From positions 372,001 through 436,000 of the forward strand of contig NZ_CAJGZP010000001.1 of the NCBI RefSeq assembly GCF_904846155.1: 64,000 nucleotides of DNA. Direction: 5' to 3'. Under the pieces are notes generated by a model. The model was not told the origin of the DNA and made no database searches. It worked only from the letters and a program-made list of their open reading frames with translations. This DNA is from Psychrobacter fulvigenes. GTDB taxonomy: Bacteria; Pseudomonadota; Gammaproteobacteria; Pseudomonadales; Moraxellaceae. Below are positions 48,550-58,000 of the stretch, one piece after another (the stretch's first letter is position 1; the number at the start of each line of letters is the position of its first letter). The translations under genes and the position numbers were made by a program.

Positions 48550-49398
48550 TTACATACCACGAACGCGGCGTACGTCTTCAGCAGTGATGTCGTCACGGTC
48601 TATGATATTGCCTTCACGGTCGACAACATGGCCTTCATCATTGACGTCTAGCTCTTCACGCTGGATAGTCTCAAGGATAGTCTCTGTGTGGCGTTCGGTG
48701 GTTTTACCGACATTCACTTCTTCTGTGACGTATGTTTCTTTACCAACGCGAGCACGTTCAGCTTCTAGCTCAACCTCGATAGATTCGTTGCCAGTCACAT
48801 CACCGATACGACGATCCGTTGGGCGATCTACATTGGTACGTTCGATATGAGCATGCTCTTCTTCTAGCTCCACATCGACATTACGGTCTTCTGTAACCAC
48901 ATGCTTGCCTACTTTTACCAGACCTGCAACGATGCGGTCTTTATTCACCGTCAGGCGCTCTTCTAGGAGCTCTAGGGTATTTGGTGCATCATAGGCAGTA
49001 TCTGCAATATCCATACGCTCTTCTGTCGGTACGGTGTCAGCGACAAAGGCTTGACGATCTTTTTCGTACTGGTCTTTATAGCTGTACTGATAGTCATGGT
49101 CATACTTCTCCATGGCTTCTACTTGTGACTTGGTTAGGCTATCAAAGAATACGTCATCACCAACGATGCGAGCAAGACCTGCTGGCACAAGGACTTCTTT
49201 TGAGCTAAACCATCCACCAACATCAACAATCAAATAACGAATGCGGCCAGTCGTATCTTCTACTAGAGCACCTTCAATTTTACCGATTTTTTCTTCATTG
49301 ACGCCATAAGCAGTTTTGCCTGTTGGGTCAAAGTAATCATCACCAATAAGGTCTTGATGCGTTGCTTGGATATCTTTTAAACGAATTAGTTGGCTCAT
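48550..49398 (-). CDS. PRC-barrel plus DUF2382 protein
   Basis: A PRC-barrel domain (residues 1-85; YGVNEEKIGKIEGALVEDTTGRIRYLIVDVGGW) is followed by two DUF2382 units starting LELLEERLTVNKDRIVAGLV and IEVELEAERARVGKETYVTEE. Such proteins respond to stress in several bacteria, but the mechanism is unknown. There is no signal peptide. ATG 49398 (MSQLIRL) lies nine bases after AAGG; ATG 49407 is too close to the ribosome site. It resembles the next gene downstream, possibly by domain duplication. Confidence 0.85.
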   Translation of the reverse strand: MSQLIRLKDIQATHQDLIGDDYFDPTGKTAYGVNEEKIGKIEGALVEDTTGRIRYLIVDVGGWFSSKEVLVPAGLARIVGDDVFFDSLTKSQVEAMEKYDHDYQYSYKDQYEKDRQAFVADTVPTEERMDIADTAYDAPNTLELLEERLTVNKDRIVAGLVKVGKHVVTEDRNVDVELEEEHAHIERTNVDRPTDRRIGDVTGNESIEVELEAERARVGKETYVTEEVNVGKTTERHTETILETIQREELDVNDEGHVVDREGNIIDRDDITAEDVRRVRGM

Positions 49399-49719
49399 TG
49401 TTGTCATCCTTTTCTATTATTAAGTCATTTTTATGAAAATATAGCGCTAATATTAACGCTCATATCAGCACTCATTATTGAGTCTTATTAAAAATAAATT
49501 TGCTGTATATAGCAGCAAGTGTTTTTATACTCGTTGTCTTTGCTTGCTGCTCCAACAACATGTGATTATCGTAACACTAAGATTTTTAATGAAATATAGG
49601 AGTGAAGTAGCCGTGTGTGCAACTGACGTAATTGCGTGTAATGGGCTGTAAGTGCCACAACATTGTAAGGGTAAAAATTAACGCTGCTTTACATTGAGAT
49701 GAGATTGCGACTTAATTTT

Positions 49720-49824
49720 ATACCAAACCCAAAAAGTACGATTAATTTTGTCAAACTTGCTAAGCCTACTAGGAGTAGTACTTGCACAAGTTTGCCGCGT
49801 TACTCTAATTTTTGGAAGTGGTAT
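49720..49824. repeat. 105-bp palindromic repeat, ATACCA/TGGTAT ends
   Basis: It starts ATACCAAACCCAAAAAG and ends with TGGTAT. An inner pair CAAACTTG (49752) / CAAGTTTG (49787) can form a hairpin. The left part matches the 21065-21106 repeat in inverted orientation. The size, ends and noncoding nature suggest a MITE. Confidence 0.65.
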
Positions 49825-49850
49825 TAGTTCAGTGAAAAGTTATCAGGCAC

Positions 49851-49881
49851 AAAAAAACCGCACTGTACGCTGACAGTGCGG
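49851..49881 (-). terminator. Terminator of the thiolase gene
   Basis: On the - strand CCGCACTGT, loop CAGCGT, ACAGTGCGG and seven T. Perfect 9-bp stem about 50 bp past the stop. Confidence 0.9.
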
Positions 49882-49933
49882 TCATCGAGTTTTAAGGCAA
49901 TTTACAAAACCAGCTTTTGTAAAGCAAGCTTAT

Positions 49934-51115
49934 TTAGGCAAGTTCAATAGCGACAGCAACAGATTCACCGCCACCGATACACAAAGCTGCAACGCCTTTT
50001 TTGCCACCAGTACGTTTCAGTGAGTTGATAAGCGTCACTAAGATACGTGCACCTGAAGAACCGACAGGATGACCTAAGGCACAAGCACCGCCTTCGATAT
50101 TTACTTTAGCAGGATCGATTTTTAGCTCGTCCATGGCTGCCATAGTAACCATGGCAAAGGCTTCGTTGATTTCCCATAGATCAACATCTTCAACCGACCA
50201 ACCTGCTTTAGGCAATAACTCATTGATAGAGCCAATATTTGCAATGGTAAACTCACTTGGATGACGTGAGTGCGAGGCAGTAGCGATGATACGTGCTTGA
50301 TATTCAAGCCCTTCAGACTTAGCCTGCGACTCTTTCATCAGTACGACAGCTGCTGCACCGTCTGAGATAGAGCTAGAGTTTGCTGCAGTGATAGTACCGT
50401 CTTTGGCAAAGGCTGGGCGCAGCGTAGGAATACGCTCAATATTGGCAAGACCTGGCTCTTCGTCAGTATCGACTGTTTGCTCGCCTTTACGGGTCTTAAA
50501 AGTAACTGGCTCAATCTCGTTTTTGAAATGACCGTCTTTGATAGCGGTTAAAGCGCGGTTGACAGACTCAATAGCAAACTCGTCCATTTGCTCACGCGTG
50601 TAGCCTTTTTCATCAGCCATCTCTTGCGCGAACTGACCCATTAGGCGGCCAGTTTCGGCATCCTCAAGACCGTCTAAGAACATATGATCTTTGACTTCTT
50701 TATGCCCCATACGATAGCCACTACGTGCGCTTGGCATGATATAAGGGGCATTGGTCATTGATTCTAGACCACCTGCGACAGCGATGTTGATGCTACCCGC
50801 TTTGATCGCATCATGGGCTTGCATCACAGCTTTTAGACCAGAGCCGCACAGCTTATTAATGGTAACGGCACCTGTCGCATCAGGTAGACCTGCTTTACGC
50901 ATTGCTTGGCGGGCAGGGCCCTGGCCAAGACCAGCTGACAGGATACAACCCATAATGACTTCATCAACGCTCTCTGCGCTGACGCCTGCACGCTCTACCG
51001 CCGCTTTGATAGCAGTGGCGCCTAGATCGGTAGCGCTAACGTCTTTTAGTGCGCCTTGAAAGGCACCCATTGGAGTACGGGCACCATTAACAATTACAAT
51101 TGCATCATTAGACAT
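49934..51115 (-). CDS. Acetyl-CoA acetyltransferase (thiolase II)
   Basis: The enzyme condenses two acetyl-CoA or cleaves acetoacetyl-CoA. The 393-residue product has Cys90 in NKLCGSGLKAV, the histidine in GGACALGHPVGSSGAR and the second Cys in ALCIGGGESVA, all active-site residues of biosynthetic thiolases (PhaA/AtoB). ATG 51115 (MSNDAIV) follows AAGGA; the upstream ATG 51154 is rejected. No other polyhydroxyalkanoate or acetoacetate genes are beside it. The biological direction cannot be decided. Confidence 0.93.
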   Translation of the reverse strand: MSNDAIVIVNGARTPMGAFQGALKDVSATDLGATAIKAAVERAGVSAESVDEVIMGCILSAGLGQGPARQAMRKAGLPDATGAVTINKLCGSGLKAVMQAHDAIKAGSINIAVAGGLESMTNAPYIMPSARSGYRMGHKEVKDHMFLDGLEDAETGRLMGQFAQEMADEKGYTREQMDEFAIESVNRALTAIKDGHFKNEIEPVTFKTRKGEQTVDTDEEPGLANIERIPTLRPAFAKDGTITAANSSSISDGAAAVVLMKESQAKSEGLEYQARIIATASHSRHPSEFTIANIGSINELLPKAGWSVEDVDLWEINEAFAMVTMAAMDELKIDPAKVNIEGGACALGHPVGSSGARILVTLINSLKRTGGKKGVAALCIGGGESVAVAIELA

Positions 51116-51275
51116 TATTTTTTCCTTGTTGGCATGTGTTAAAAAGCTCAGCACTCAATTGGTTCGGTGAACCTCTTATAATGCCAAGTATCATTGGAGA
51201 ATCAGTATCGTTGGACAGTAATTATAATGCGTATATACGAAGCATAATTCAAGTGCGCTGATTCAAATGCTTTGA

Positions 51276-52628
51276 TTAATCAAGCTCATCTAAACGAATA
51301 CGCACCACTTTGTCCGTGACGGCATCAAGCTTTTCGATTTTTTCGATGGCAAGATTCATCTGATTTTCAACCACAGGTAGGGTTAAGATAATCACGGGTA
51401 CTTGGCCAAGCTTGTGCGCAGGTTTTTGTAAAATAGCATCAATATTGATACCAGCATCACTCAAGATACGAGTGATATCAGCGAGTACCCCTGGATTGTC
51501 ATAAGCGTGGACACGTAAGTAGTAGCCTGTTGTCATTTGCTCTGCACGCAGGATAGGCGTGTTAGACAGCTGCTCTGGCATAAAGGCCAGATGCGGTACA
51601 TGATGACTGCCTTGGCTTTGATCATCATTAGCCTTAGCATCGCCATTGTTACCTAATATGCGTACCAAATCCATGACGTCCGCCATCACGGCTGAGGCCG
51701 TTGCACCAGCGCCAGCACCATCACCGCAGTACAGTGTCTGCCCGAGTGGGTGTGAGTTGACCAACACGGCATTTTTTACGCCATTGACATTGGCAAGCAA
51801 AGCATCTTGCGGGATCAAGGTTGGATGAACGCGGAGCTCAATACCAGCACTGTCTGAGTCTGCACTGTCACGGCGCACAGCAAAGCCTAGATGCTTGATA
51901 CGGTAGCCTAGCTCTTCAGCGTAATTGACGTCTTGTAAGGTGATGCCAGTGATGCCTTCACAATAGACTTTGTCAAACTGTAGCGGAATACCGAAGGCGA
52001 TAGAGGCCAAAATAGCCAGCTTGTGTGCCGCATCGATACCTTCTACATCAAAGGTAGGGTCCGCTTCAGCATAGCCAAGCGCTTGCGCCTCTGCCAGTAC
52101 GTCTTCGAAGGTCCGACCTTTATCACGCATCTCACTCATAATAAAGTTGCCTGTACCATTGATGATACCAGCCAACCAGTCGATTTTATTGGCCGCGAGT
52201 GCTTCACGCATGACTTTGATAATCGGAATACCACCAGCGACTGCTGCCTCGTAGGCCACATGCACGTTGTGTGCTTCCGCCAAGGCAAATATCTCATTGC
52301 CATGCTCAGCAAGTAAGGCTTTGTTGGCAGTGACCACATGCTTGCCATTTTTGATGGCGTGGATGATGAGGTCTTTGGCAAAAGTCGTACCGCCGATGAC
52401 TTCGACGACGATATCGACATTGTCACTGCTTGCAATGGCCATCAAATCATCGTTTTGGACAATACTAGTATCAATATCGTCACGCTGTCTGCGTGTACCA
52501 ACTTCGGTGATAATGATATCGCGTCCGCTGCGACGTTTGAGTTCGTCTAAGTTGTCATTGATTAGGTTGATCACGCCAGTACCGACAGTACCTAGGCCAA
52601 GTATCGCTAGTTTGATGGATTTACTCAC
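51276..52628 (-). CDS. hom: Homoserine dehydrogenase
   Basis: Hom reduces aspartate semialdehyde to homoserine, for threonine and methionine. The 450 residues have the NAD(P) loop GLGTVGTGVINLI (about 10), the substrate block GIINGTGNFIMSEM, EGIDAAHKLAILA, and a C-terminal ACT domain (about 370-450; YYLRVHAYDNPGVLADI) for threonine feedback. The start is GTG at 52628, six bases after GAGG. No thrC or dapA is next to it. Confidence 0.96.
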   Translation of the reverse strand: MSKSIKLAILGLGTVGTGVINLINDNLDELKRRSGRDIIITEVGTRRQRDDIDTSIVQNDDLMAIASSDNVDIVVEVIGGTTFAKDLIIHAIKNGKHVVTANKALLAEHGNEIFALAEAHNVHVAYEAAVAGGIPIIKVMREALAANKIDWLAGIINGTGNFIMSEMRDKGRTFEDVLAEAQALGYAEADPTFDVEGIDAAHKLAILASIAFGIPLQFDKVYCEGITGITLQDVNYAEELGYRIKHLGFAVRRDSADSDSAGIELRVHPTLIPQDALLANVNGVKNAVLVNSHPLGQTLYCGDGAGAGATASAVMADVMDLVRILGNNGDAKANDDQSQGSHHVPHLAFMPEQLSNTPILRAEQMTTGYYLRVHAYDNPGVLADITRILSDAGINIDAILQKPAHKLGQVPVIILTLPVVENQMNLAIEKIEKLDAVTDKVVRIRLDELD

Positions 52629-52771
52629 AGTATCCTCAGGAGGTCAAATAGGTGAAAAAAAAGTAAATAACGCTTTATCGTATCATACTGATAAGCGCTA
52701 AGGGCGTCTACACAATGTACGGTCGCGTATAGTGCTTTTTTATGAACAATTAGGTTTATCTGTTACTAATA

Positions 52772-53617
52772 TCAGTTGATGCCTACCGCTTGCGCCAACT
52801 GCGCTGCTGGTAGATAGCCGCCGACTTGCTCACCAGACTCAGTAAAGATAGCAGGCGTACCGCGCACACCCAGACTGGCACCTAAAGCCATATGCTCGGC
52901 GACCGGATTGTCACAGGTAGGTGCTTGTACGTTGGCACCCATCTTGGCTTGATCCATCGCAGCGATGCGATCTTCACTACACCAGATCGCTTCCATCTTA
53001 GGAATCGATTGCTGATTACGCGGCCAAGCCAAATAGCGCACTTCGATGCCACGGGCATTGATGTCTTCTATTTCTTCATGGAGCTTGGTGCAGTAAGGGC
53101 AGTCGGCGTCGGTAAACGAATAAATGACTGATTTGGTTGCGCCTGTCGCTGGATAAATGATCATCTCACTTTTATCGACATTTTTTAGCGTTTCTTGAGC
53201 AGTACGGGCGACTAACGGACTACTGATATCAACAGGCACTTCGCCGCCGACACTGATGATCTGACCTTGAATAATATGTTTGCCTGACTTGTCAGTAAAG
53301 AAAGACGGCAGACCTTCAGCGCTCACCCAGTAGATGCCTTCCATATCTGTTGGCACTGCTGAGGTGATGGTTTCCTCAATGCCAGAGGCCTGCAAGTTCT
53401 CTTGTAAAGACTTGACGACTGCTGGGTCACTGTCTGCTGTAGCAGTATTTGTAGTACTACTTGTCTGCACGTTTTTTACCGTACTGCTATCGCTGGCCGC
53501 ATTATTCGAGCAGCCTGCTATGCCTAGCACGAGCAAAGCACTTATGATGGAATGAGAGAGTTTATTGCGAATAAGCGCAGTGCTAGAGTTTTTGACAGTA
53601 GAAGATAAAAAAGACAT
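52772..53617 (-). CDS. dsbC: DsbC-type disulfide isomerase, probable lipoprotein
   Basis: DsbC corrects disulfides in the periplasm and is kept reduced by DsbD. The 281-residue protein has an N-terminal dimerisation domain (VSAEGLPSFFTDKSGKHIIQG) and a thioredoxin fold with CPYC near residue 170, followed by IEDINARGIEVRYLAWPR and the cis-Pro loop RGTPAIF. The leader ends in LGIAGCSNN, a lipobox, so this copy would be lipid-anchored rather than soluble. ATG 53617 follows AGGA. Confidence 0.9.
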   Translation of the reverse strand: MSFLSSTVKNSSTALIRNKLSHSIISALLVLGIAGCSNNAASDSSTVKNVQTSSTTNTATADSDPAVVKSLQENLQASGIEETITSAVPTDMEGIYWVSAEGLPSFFTDKSGKHIIQGQIISVGGEVPVDISSPLVARTAQETLKNVDKSEMIIYPATGATKSVIYSFTDADCPYCTKLHEEIEDINARGIEVRYLAWPRNQQSIPKMEAIWCSEDRIAAMDQAKMGANVQAPTCDNPVAEHMALGASLGVRGTPAIFTESGEQVGGYLPAAQLAQAVGIN

Positions 53618-53977
53618 ATGATGTTTCCTGTGGGCAGGCACGCCTAAACATGGTTTTGGTATAAACTGAGATCGGAAAGTTGTAGGTTTATAACGCATTT
53701 ACTGCTAAAAAAAAGCATAATAAAGTAGCGTTAAAATATTTTATAGCATTTAAAACGCTCTATACTAACATATTTAGATAAATGACCGTCAAAAGGCTAG
53801 TACCTTAAATTGCTAACGCGTTAAACAACAAAAAATAAAAACAAGATACATTCTTACTATGTCATACATGGCGTTGGCTAAGTAGGCTACAATAAATATT
53901 AGCAGATATTTTACTTATTCATGGCATCATTTATGCTGTGAAAATCATATAACAAAAACTTACTCTAAGGAACGCGC
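53618..53977. other. Divergent dsbC / DUF808 intergenic region
   Basis: 360 bp, strongly AT-rich. It must carry both promoters but I could not locate either with confidence. No repeat or RNA gene was seen. Confidence 0.35.
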
Positions 53978-54907
53978 ATGGCAGGTGGTAGTTTATTAAT
54001 GTTACTCGACGATATCAGTGTCATTTTAGATGATGTGTCAGCCATGACTAAGGTGGCGGCCAAAAAGACAACTGGGGTATTGGCTGATGACTTGGCACTG
54101 AATGCTGAGCAGGTGTCTGGGGTCAAAGCAAATCGAGAATTGCCAGTGGTATGGGCGGTAGCAAAAGGCTCTTTTGTTAACAAACTTATCATAGTGCCAG
54201 CAGCATTGCTTATTAGTGCTGTCTACCCACCTCTAGTTACCTTTTTATTAATGTGCGGCGGCTTATACTTAGCTTATGAAGGGGCAGAGAAGGTCATTCA
54301 TAGGTTTTGGCCCCACCTATTACCCCATGACGAGCAGCAGACTGCCCGTCTGCAAGCCAATGCGCAAAACGTCGACTTGGTAGCCCTTGAGAAGCAAAAA
54401 ATCAAAGGCGCTGTCAGGACGGATTTTATTTTGTCGGCTGAGATTATCGTGATTGCGCTCGGCTCAGCAGTAGCATCAGGTGCTACTTTTATGCAAAAAA
54501 GCTTGGTGTTGTCTGTCATCGCTGTCGCTATCACCGTTGGTATTTATGGTTTGGTTGCAGGTATTGTAAAAATAGATGATGCAGGTTTGCATCTGATGGA
54601 CAAAGAAAGTGACGTTCAACAAAAAATAGGTAAGGTTTTATTTACTGCTGCTCCTAAGCTTATGAAGTTCTTATCTATTGCTGGTACGCTCGCCATGTTT
54701 TTGGTCGGTGGTGGTATTTTGGTTCATGGTATCGGATTTTTACAAGATGGCGTAGAGGATATAGCGGATCTGACAGGGATCTTTGAAAGCGTGACCACTA
54801 CACTGTTGAATGGTGTTATCGGCTTCATCATTGGCGCTGCCGTTGTCGCTATTTTTACTATTATAGGCAAGATACGCGGTAATAATGGTAAGTCGTCTGC
54901 ACACTGA
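53978..54907 (+). CDS. DUF808 (YedI-type) inner membrane protein
   Basis: MAGGSLLMLLDDISVILDDVSAMTKVAAKKTTGVLADDLALNA is the invariant N-terminus of DUF808/YedI proteins. Hydrophobic segments lie near residues 68-95, 145-175, 180-200, 225-255 and 275-300. The function of the family is unknown. The 309-residue length is standard. ATG 53978 follows AAGGA. A bidirectional terminator separates it from rne. Confidence 0.9.
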   Translation: MAGGSLLMLLDDISVILDDVSAMTKVAAKKTTGVLADDLALNAEQVSGVKANRELPVVWAVAKGSFVNKLIIVPAALLISAVYPPLVTFLLMCGGLYLAYEGAEKVIHRFWPHLLPHDEQQTARLQANAQNVDLVALEKQKIKGAVRTDFILSAEIIVIALGSAVASGATFMQKSLVLSVIAVAITVGIYGLVAGIVKIDDAGLHLMDKESDVQQKIGKVLFTAAPKLMKFLSIAGTLAMFLVGGGILVHGIGFLQDGVEDIADLTGIFESVTTTLLNGVIGFIIGAAVVAIFTIIGKIRGNNGKSSAH

Positions 54908-54930
54908 TGCTCTCGATTTACTATAGGTTA

Positions 54931-54953
54931 GCGCAGGCTGTGGCTTTAGTTAG
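54931..54953 (+). repeat. Solitary half of the GTAGGCTG repeat family
   Basis: GCGCAGGCTGTGGCTTTAGTTAG is one half of the palindrome found at 36461 and 43340, with one change in the first bases. Confidence 0.55.
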
Positions 54954-54974
54954 TTGAGAGTGTGCTCAAAATAG

Positions 54975-55010
54975 AAAACCCCCAAAATTGCTAGCAAATT
55001 TGGGGGTTTT
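54975..55010. terminator. Bidirectional terminator DUF808 / rne
   Basis: AAAACCCCCAAA and TTTGGGGGTTTT form a perfect 12-bp stem around a 12-base loop between two convergent genes. Confidence 0.92.
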
Positions 55011-55043
55011 ATTTTGTATACAGTATCAGAGCTAGAGCGTGTA

Positions 55044-58000
55044 TTAGCTGTCGCTATCCGAGTGTTCAGATTCTGCTTTTTCCGCTTGCGAGGGCTTTTT
55101 ATGCTCAGATTTTGGCTTGCGACTACGAGCCTTAGGAACCTTTGGCGTCGTCAAACTAAACATACCCGTTTGTGGCAGCAGTTGCTCAGCGACATTTTCA
55201 ATCATGTTTTTATAGCTGGCAATCGTGGTTTTAGACTTACCTGATGCATCCTCTGTCGCAGACTCATCATTATCTGCTTGCTCGACTTCTAGCAAATGCT
55301 CACTTTCAGCACTGATATCGTCCGCTTGCTGCTGGCTGCTCAAAGCGTCTGCTTCTATTTCATCGGCAGCGACTTCACTGCTGTCTTGCGTAGTATCGGC
55401 TTGGAGTTCATCAGCTGAAGCCTCATTAGTCACGGCCTTTGACAGCTCATTACTGTCAGTTTCAGGGCTTTCACCTTCAGGGCTTTTGGTTTCAGAACCC
55501 TCAGCTTCAGATGCCGAGTCCGCTTGCTGCTGTGTCTCCTGACTGTGCTGCTCCGGCTGTGCATTTTCAACACTAAGCACTGCTACTTCTTGGTAGTCAG
55601 GATGCTGTCCACGAGGGTCATTGCTAGCGCGTTTGCTGATAGCGCGTGGTTCAACTTCCGTCTTACCTTGAGCCAAAGCAAACTGGCTGACGGCTTGGGT
55701 CATGGCATCGAAGCGTGCAATATAATCCGCGCTTAATGGCTCATAGCCGTAGTTGCTAAAGTCAAACTCGCCATTATCGACAGCAGCTTTTGCATTGTCA
55801 TCAGCAGGTTTGGTTTGCTGTGCTTGTGCGTCAATAGCGGCAATGAAACAGCTGATCACACCGTCATTTTGCAAACGACTCTCTGCGTCTGTTAAGGCTG
55901 CACGGATGAACGCTCCAACCGTACCACGAATAGCTGGTGCACTCGTCTGAGCTTGCGCGCTGACGTCTACAGTTGCAGCACTTTGCTGCTGGCGCACGAC
56001 ACGTGGGTCATTACTGGCTTGACCAAACTTCTCAGCGGTCACGTAACGCTCAGCAAAAAACTCATCATGAGTCAGCGTAAACTCAGCGCTCTTGTCAGCA
56101 CTACTGGTATCAGTGCTGACCGTTGCCTCAGCTGCATTATGACTGTCAGTAGCTTTAGCGTCTGCAGTAGTATCTAAAGCAGTATCTACAGTGCTCTCAG
56201 GTGCATCGGCTTTTGCCGCCACAGGCTCTTGCTCTGTCGCACTGCTCTCAGAAGCTTTGCTATCTGTCGCTTGGCTTTCTTTGGCTGTGCTAGGCTGCGA
56301 GATACTCTCAGCCTTATCTGCAGTAGCAGTTTCAGCTTTTGTCTCGCTGACGGGAGCTGACGTTTGCGCGGCTGGCTTACTATCGCTGCGGTTAGGAGTA
56401 TCAGACGGCTTGTCAGTTGCTACTACGTTGGTTGCATTAGCTTGCGTGGCCACATCCTTAGGTGCCGCTTTTCCTGCCTTACTGTCGTCTAAAGACAGAT
56501 GCACCACTTCAGCGGCTTTGAGCTTCGCTGGTGCGACATTGACCTGTAGCGTCACTTCGTTAGGGTCTTGACTGCGCTTAGCATTTGGCTGAGCTTTGTT
56601 GTTAGCAGCTGATGACTGGCTGCTTTGTTTGCCATTGTCAGTCGCTGCGGTTAATGTCTCACCACGCTCAAGCTTGCCACGTGAGTCGCGCTTACTATGG
56701 GGTTTGCGCTTAGCACGAGATGGCTCGGCAGAGGTGCTGCTGTCTTGACGGTGGTCGTCGTTACGGTCAGCAGTGGTACGCTCGCTGCCATTGCGATCGC
56801 TGCCATTTCGTTCATTGCTTTGACGACTGCGGCCACGGTCACTACTGCGCTTGTTATCGTGCTCACGCTTATCTTGACTGTCAGTCTGCTTGTCGCTAGA
56901 GCCGTTAGCAGTGCTGCTATCACCCTCATTATCGTCGCGCTGCTCTCTTCTTTGACGCGGCTTAGAAGGTCTTGGTTTGCGTGATTTACGTCTTCTTTTG
57001 TCGTCGTTTTCACCCTCGCCATTACTCTGACGAGGTGCTTGGGTGTGCTCGCTTGACTGCTGGCCGTTATCCTGTTGAGCCGCTGCTGCACTTTGAGTTT
57101 GGCTCAAAGCACTATTATCAACTTGACCAAACGATCCTAGACTTTGAGCACCTGTATTGACCAGTGCCTCAATGGCTTCGGCAGCATCACGGCTGCTGAC
57201 ACTAGCGGTTGCTTGTGCTTGCGGGGCCTGTGCAAAGAGATTGGATAGCCAAGCGACCGCTTGTGGCTGGGCGGCAGATGCAAGCTGCGTTGCGACTGGA
57301 GCAGGGCTAGGCTGATTACTTTGGGCGCCATTGCTTGGAGCTGCAGCGCGCGCTGACGAGACCTGCGTGCTACTGTTGGCAGTAGCTTTGTTCATCGCCA
57401 CACTACTTGAGCCAGTGCTCGTGGTTGGCTGTGAGCGAGCTTCGTTTTTTTGCTGACTTTGATTGTCAGCAGCTTTACGTGGCTGGCGAGTAGGCTGCTG
57501 CTCTGGGCGTTCTTTTTCAGCCGTTTGCCAGTCAACATTATAGCCAAGGTCGCTATGTTCTTGTTGCTGAGTATCGGTGATACGCTCATAGCTTGTCGGG
57601 GCAAAGCCGTCACGATTATAGTGCAGCTTGAAGTTAGGTGACTCTAAATGTGCATGTGGCAAGATGGTGATGCGCGTGCCACTGTCTTGCTCTAGATAGA
57701 CCAAGCTATCACGCTTCTCATTCAATATGAACGCAGCAATATCCGTCGGTACTTCAGCCTGTACTTCACCTTGACGCTCTTTTAAGGCGATCTGCTCAAT
57801 TTGACGCATGATAGAGAGTGATAGTGAGCGCAGGTCACGAATCATGCCGTTGCCATGACAGCGTGGGCAGATATAGCCAGTCGACTCTTCTAGTGAGGGA
57901 CGCAGACGTTGGCGGCTCATTTCCATCAAGCCAAACTTCGATATTTCACCAAACTGAACGCGCGCACGGTCGTATTTGGTCGCATCAACCAGACGTTTTT

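Larger units (their letters stand above)
49399..49933. other. Intergenic region with MITE-like repeat and terminator
   Basis: A 535-bp region whose contents are the 105-bp repeat at 49720-49824 and the thiolase terminator at 49851-49881. The first 320 bp probably contain the DUF2382 promoter; nothing else was recognised. Confidence 0.4.

Noticed and set aside
55225..56571. Long + strand ORFs opposite rne
   Set aside because: They are antisense shadows of the low-complexity Ser/Ala/Gln-rich rne tail.
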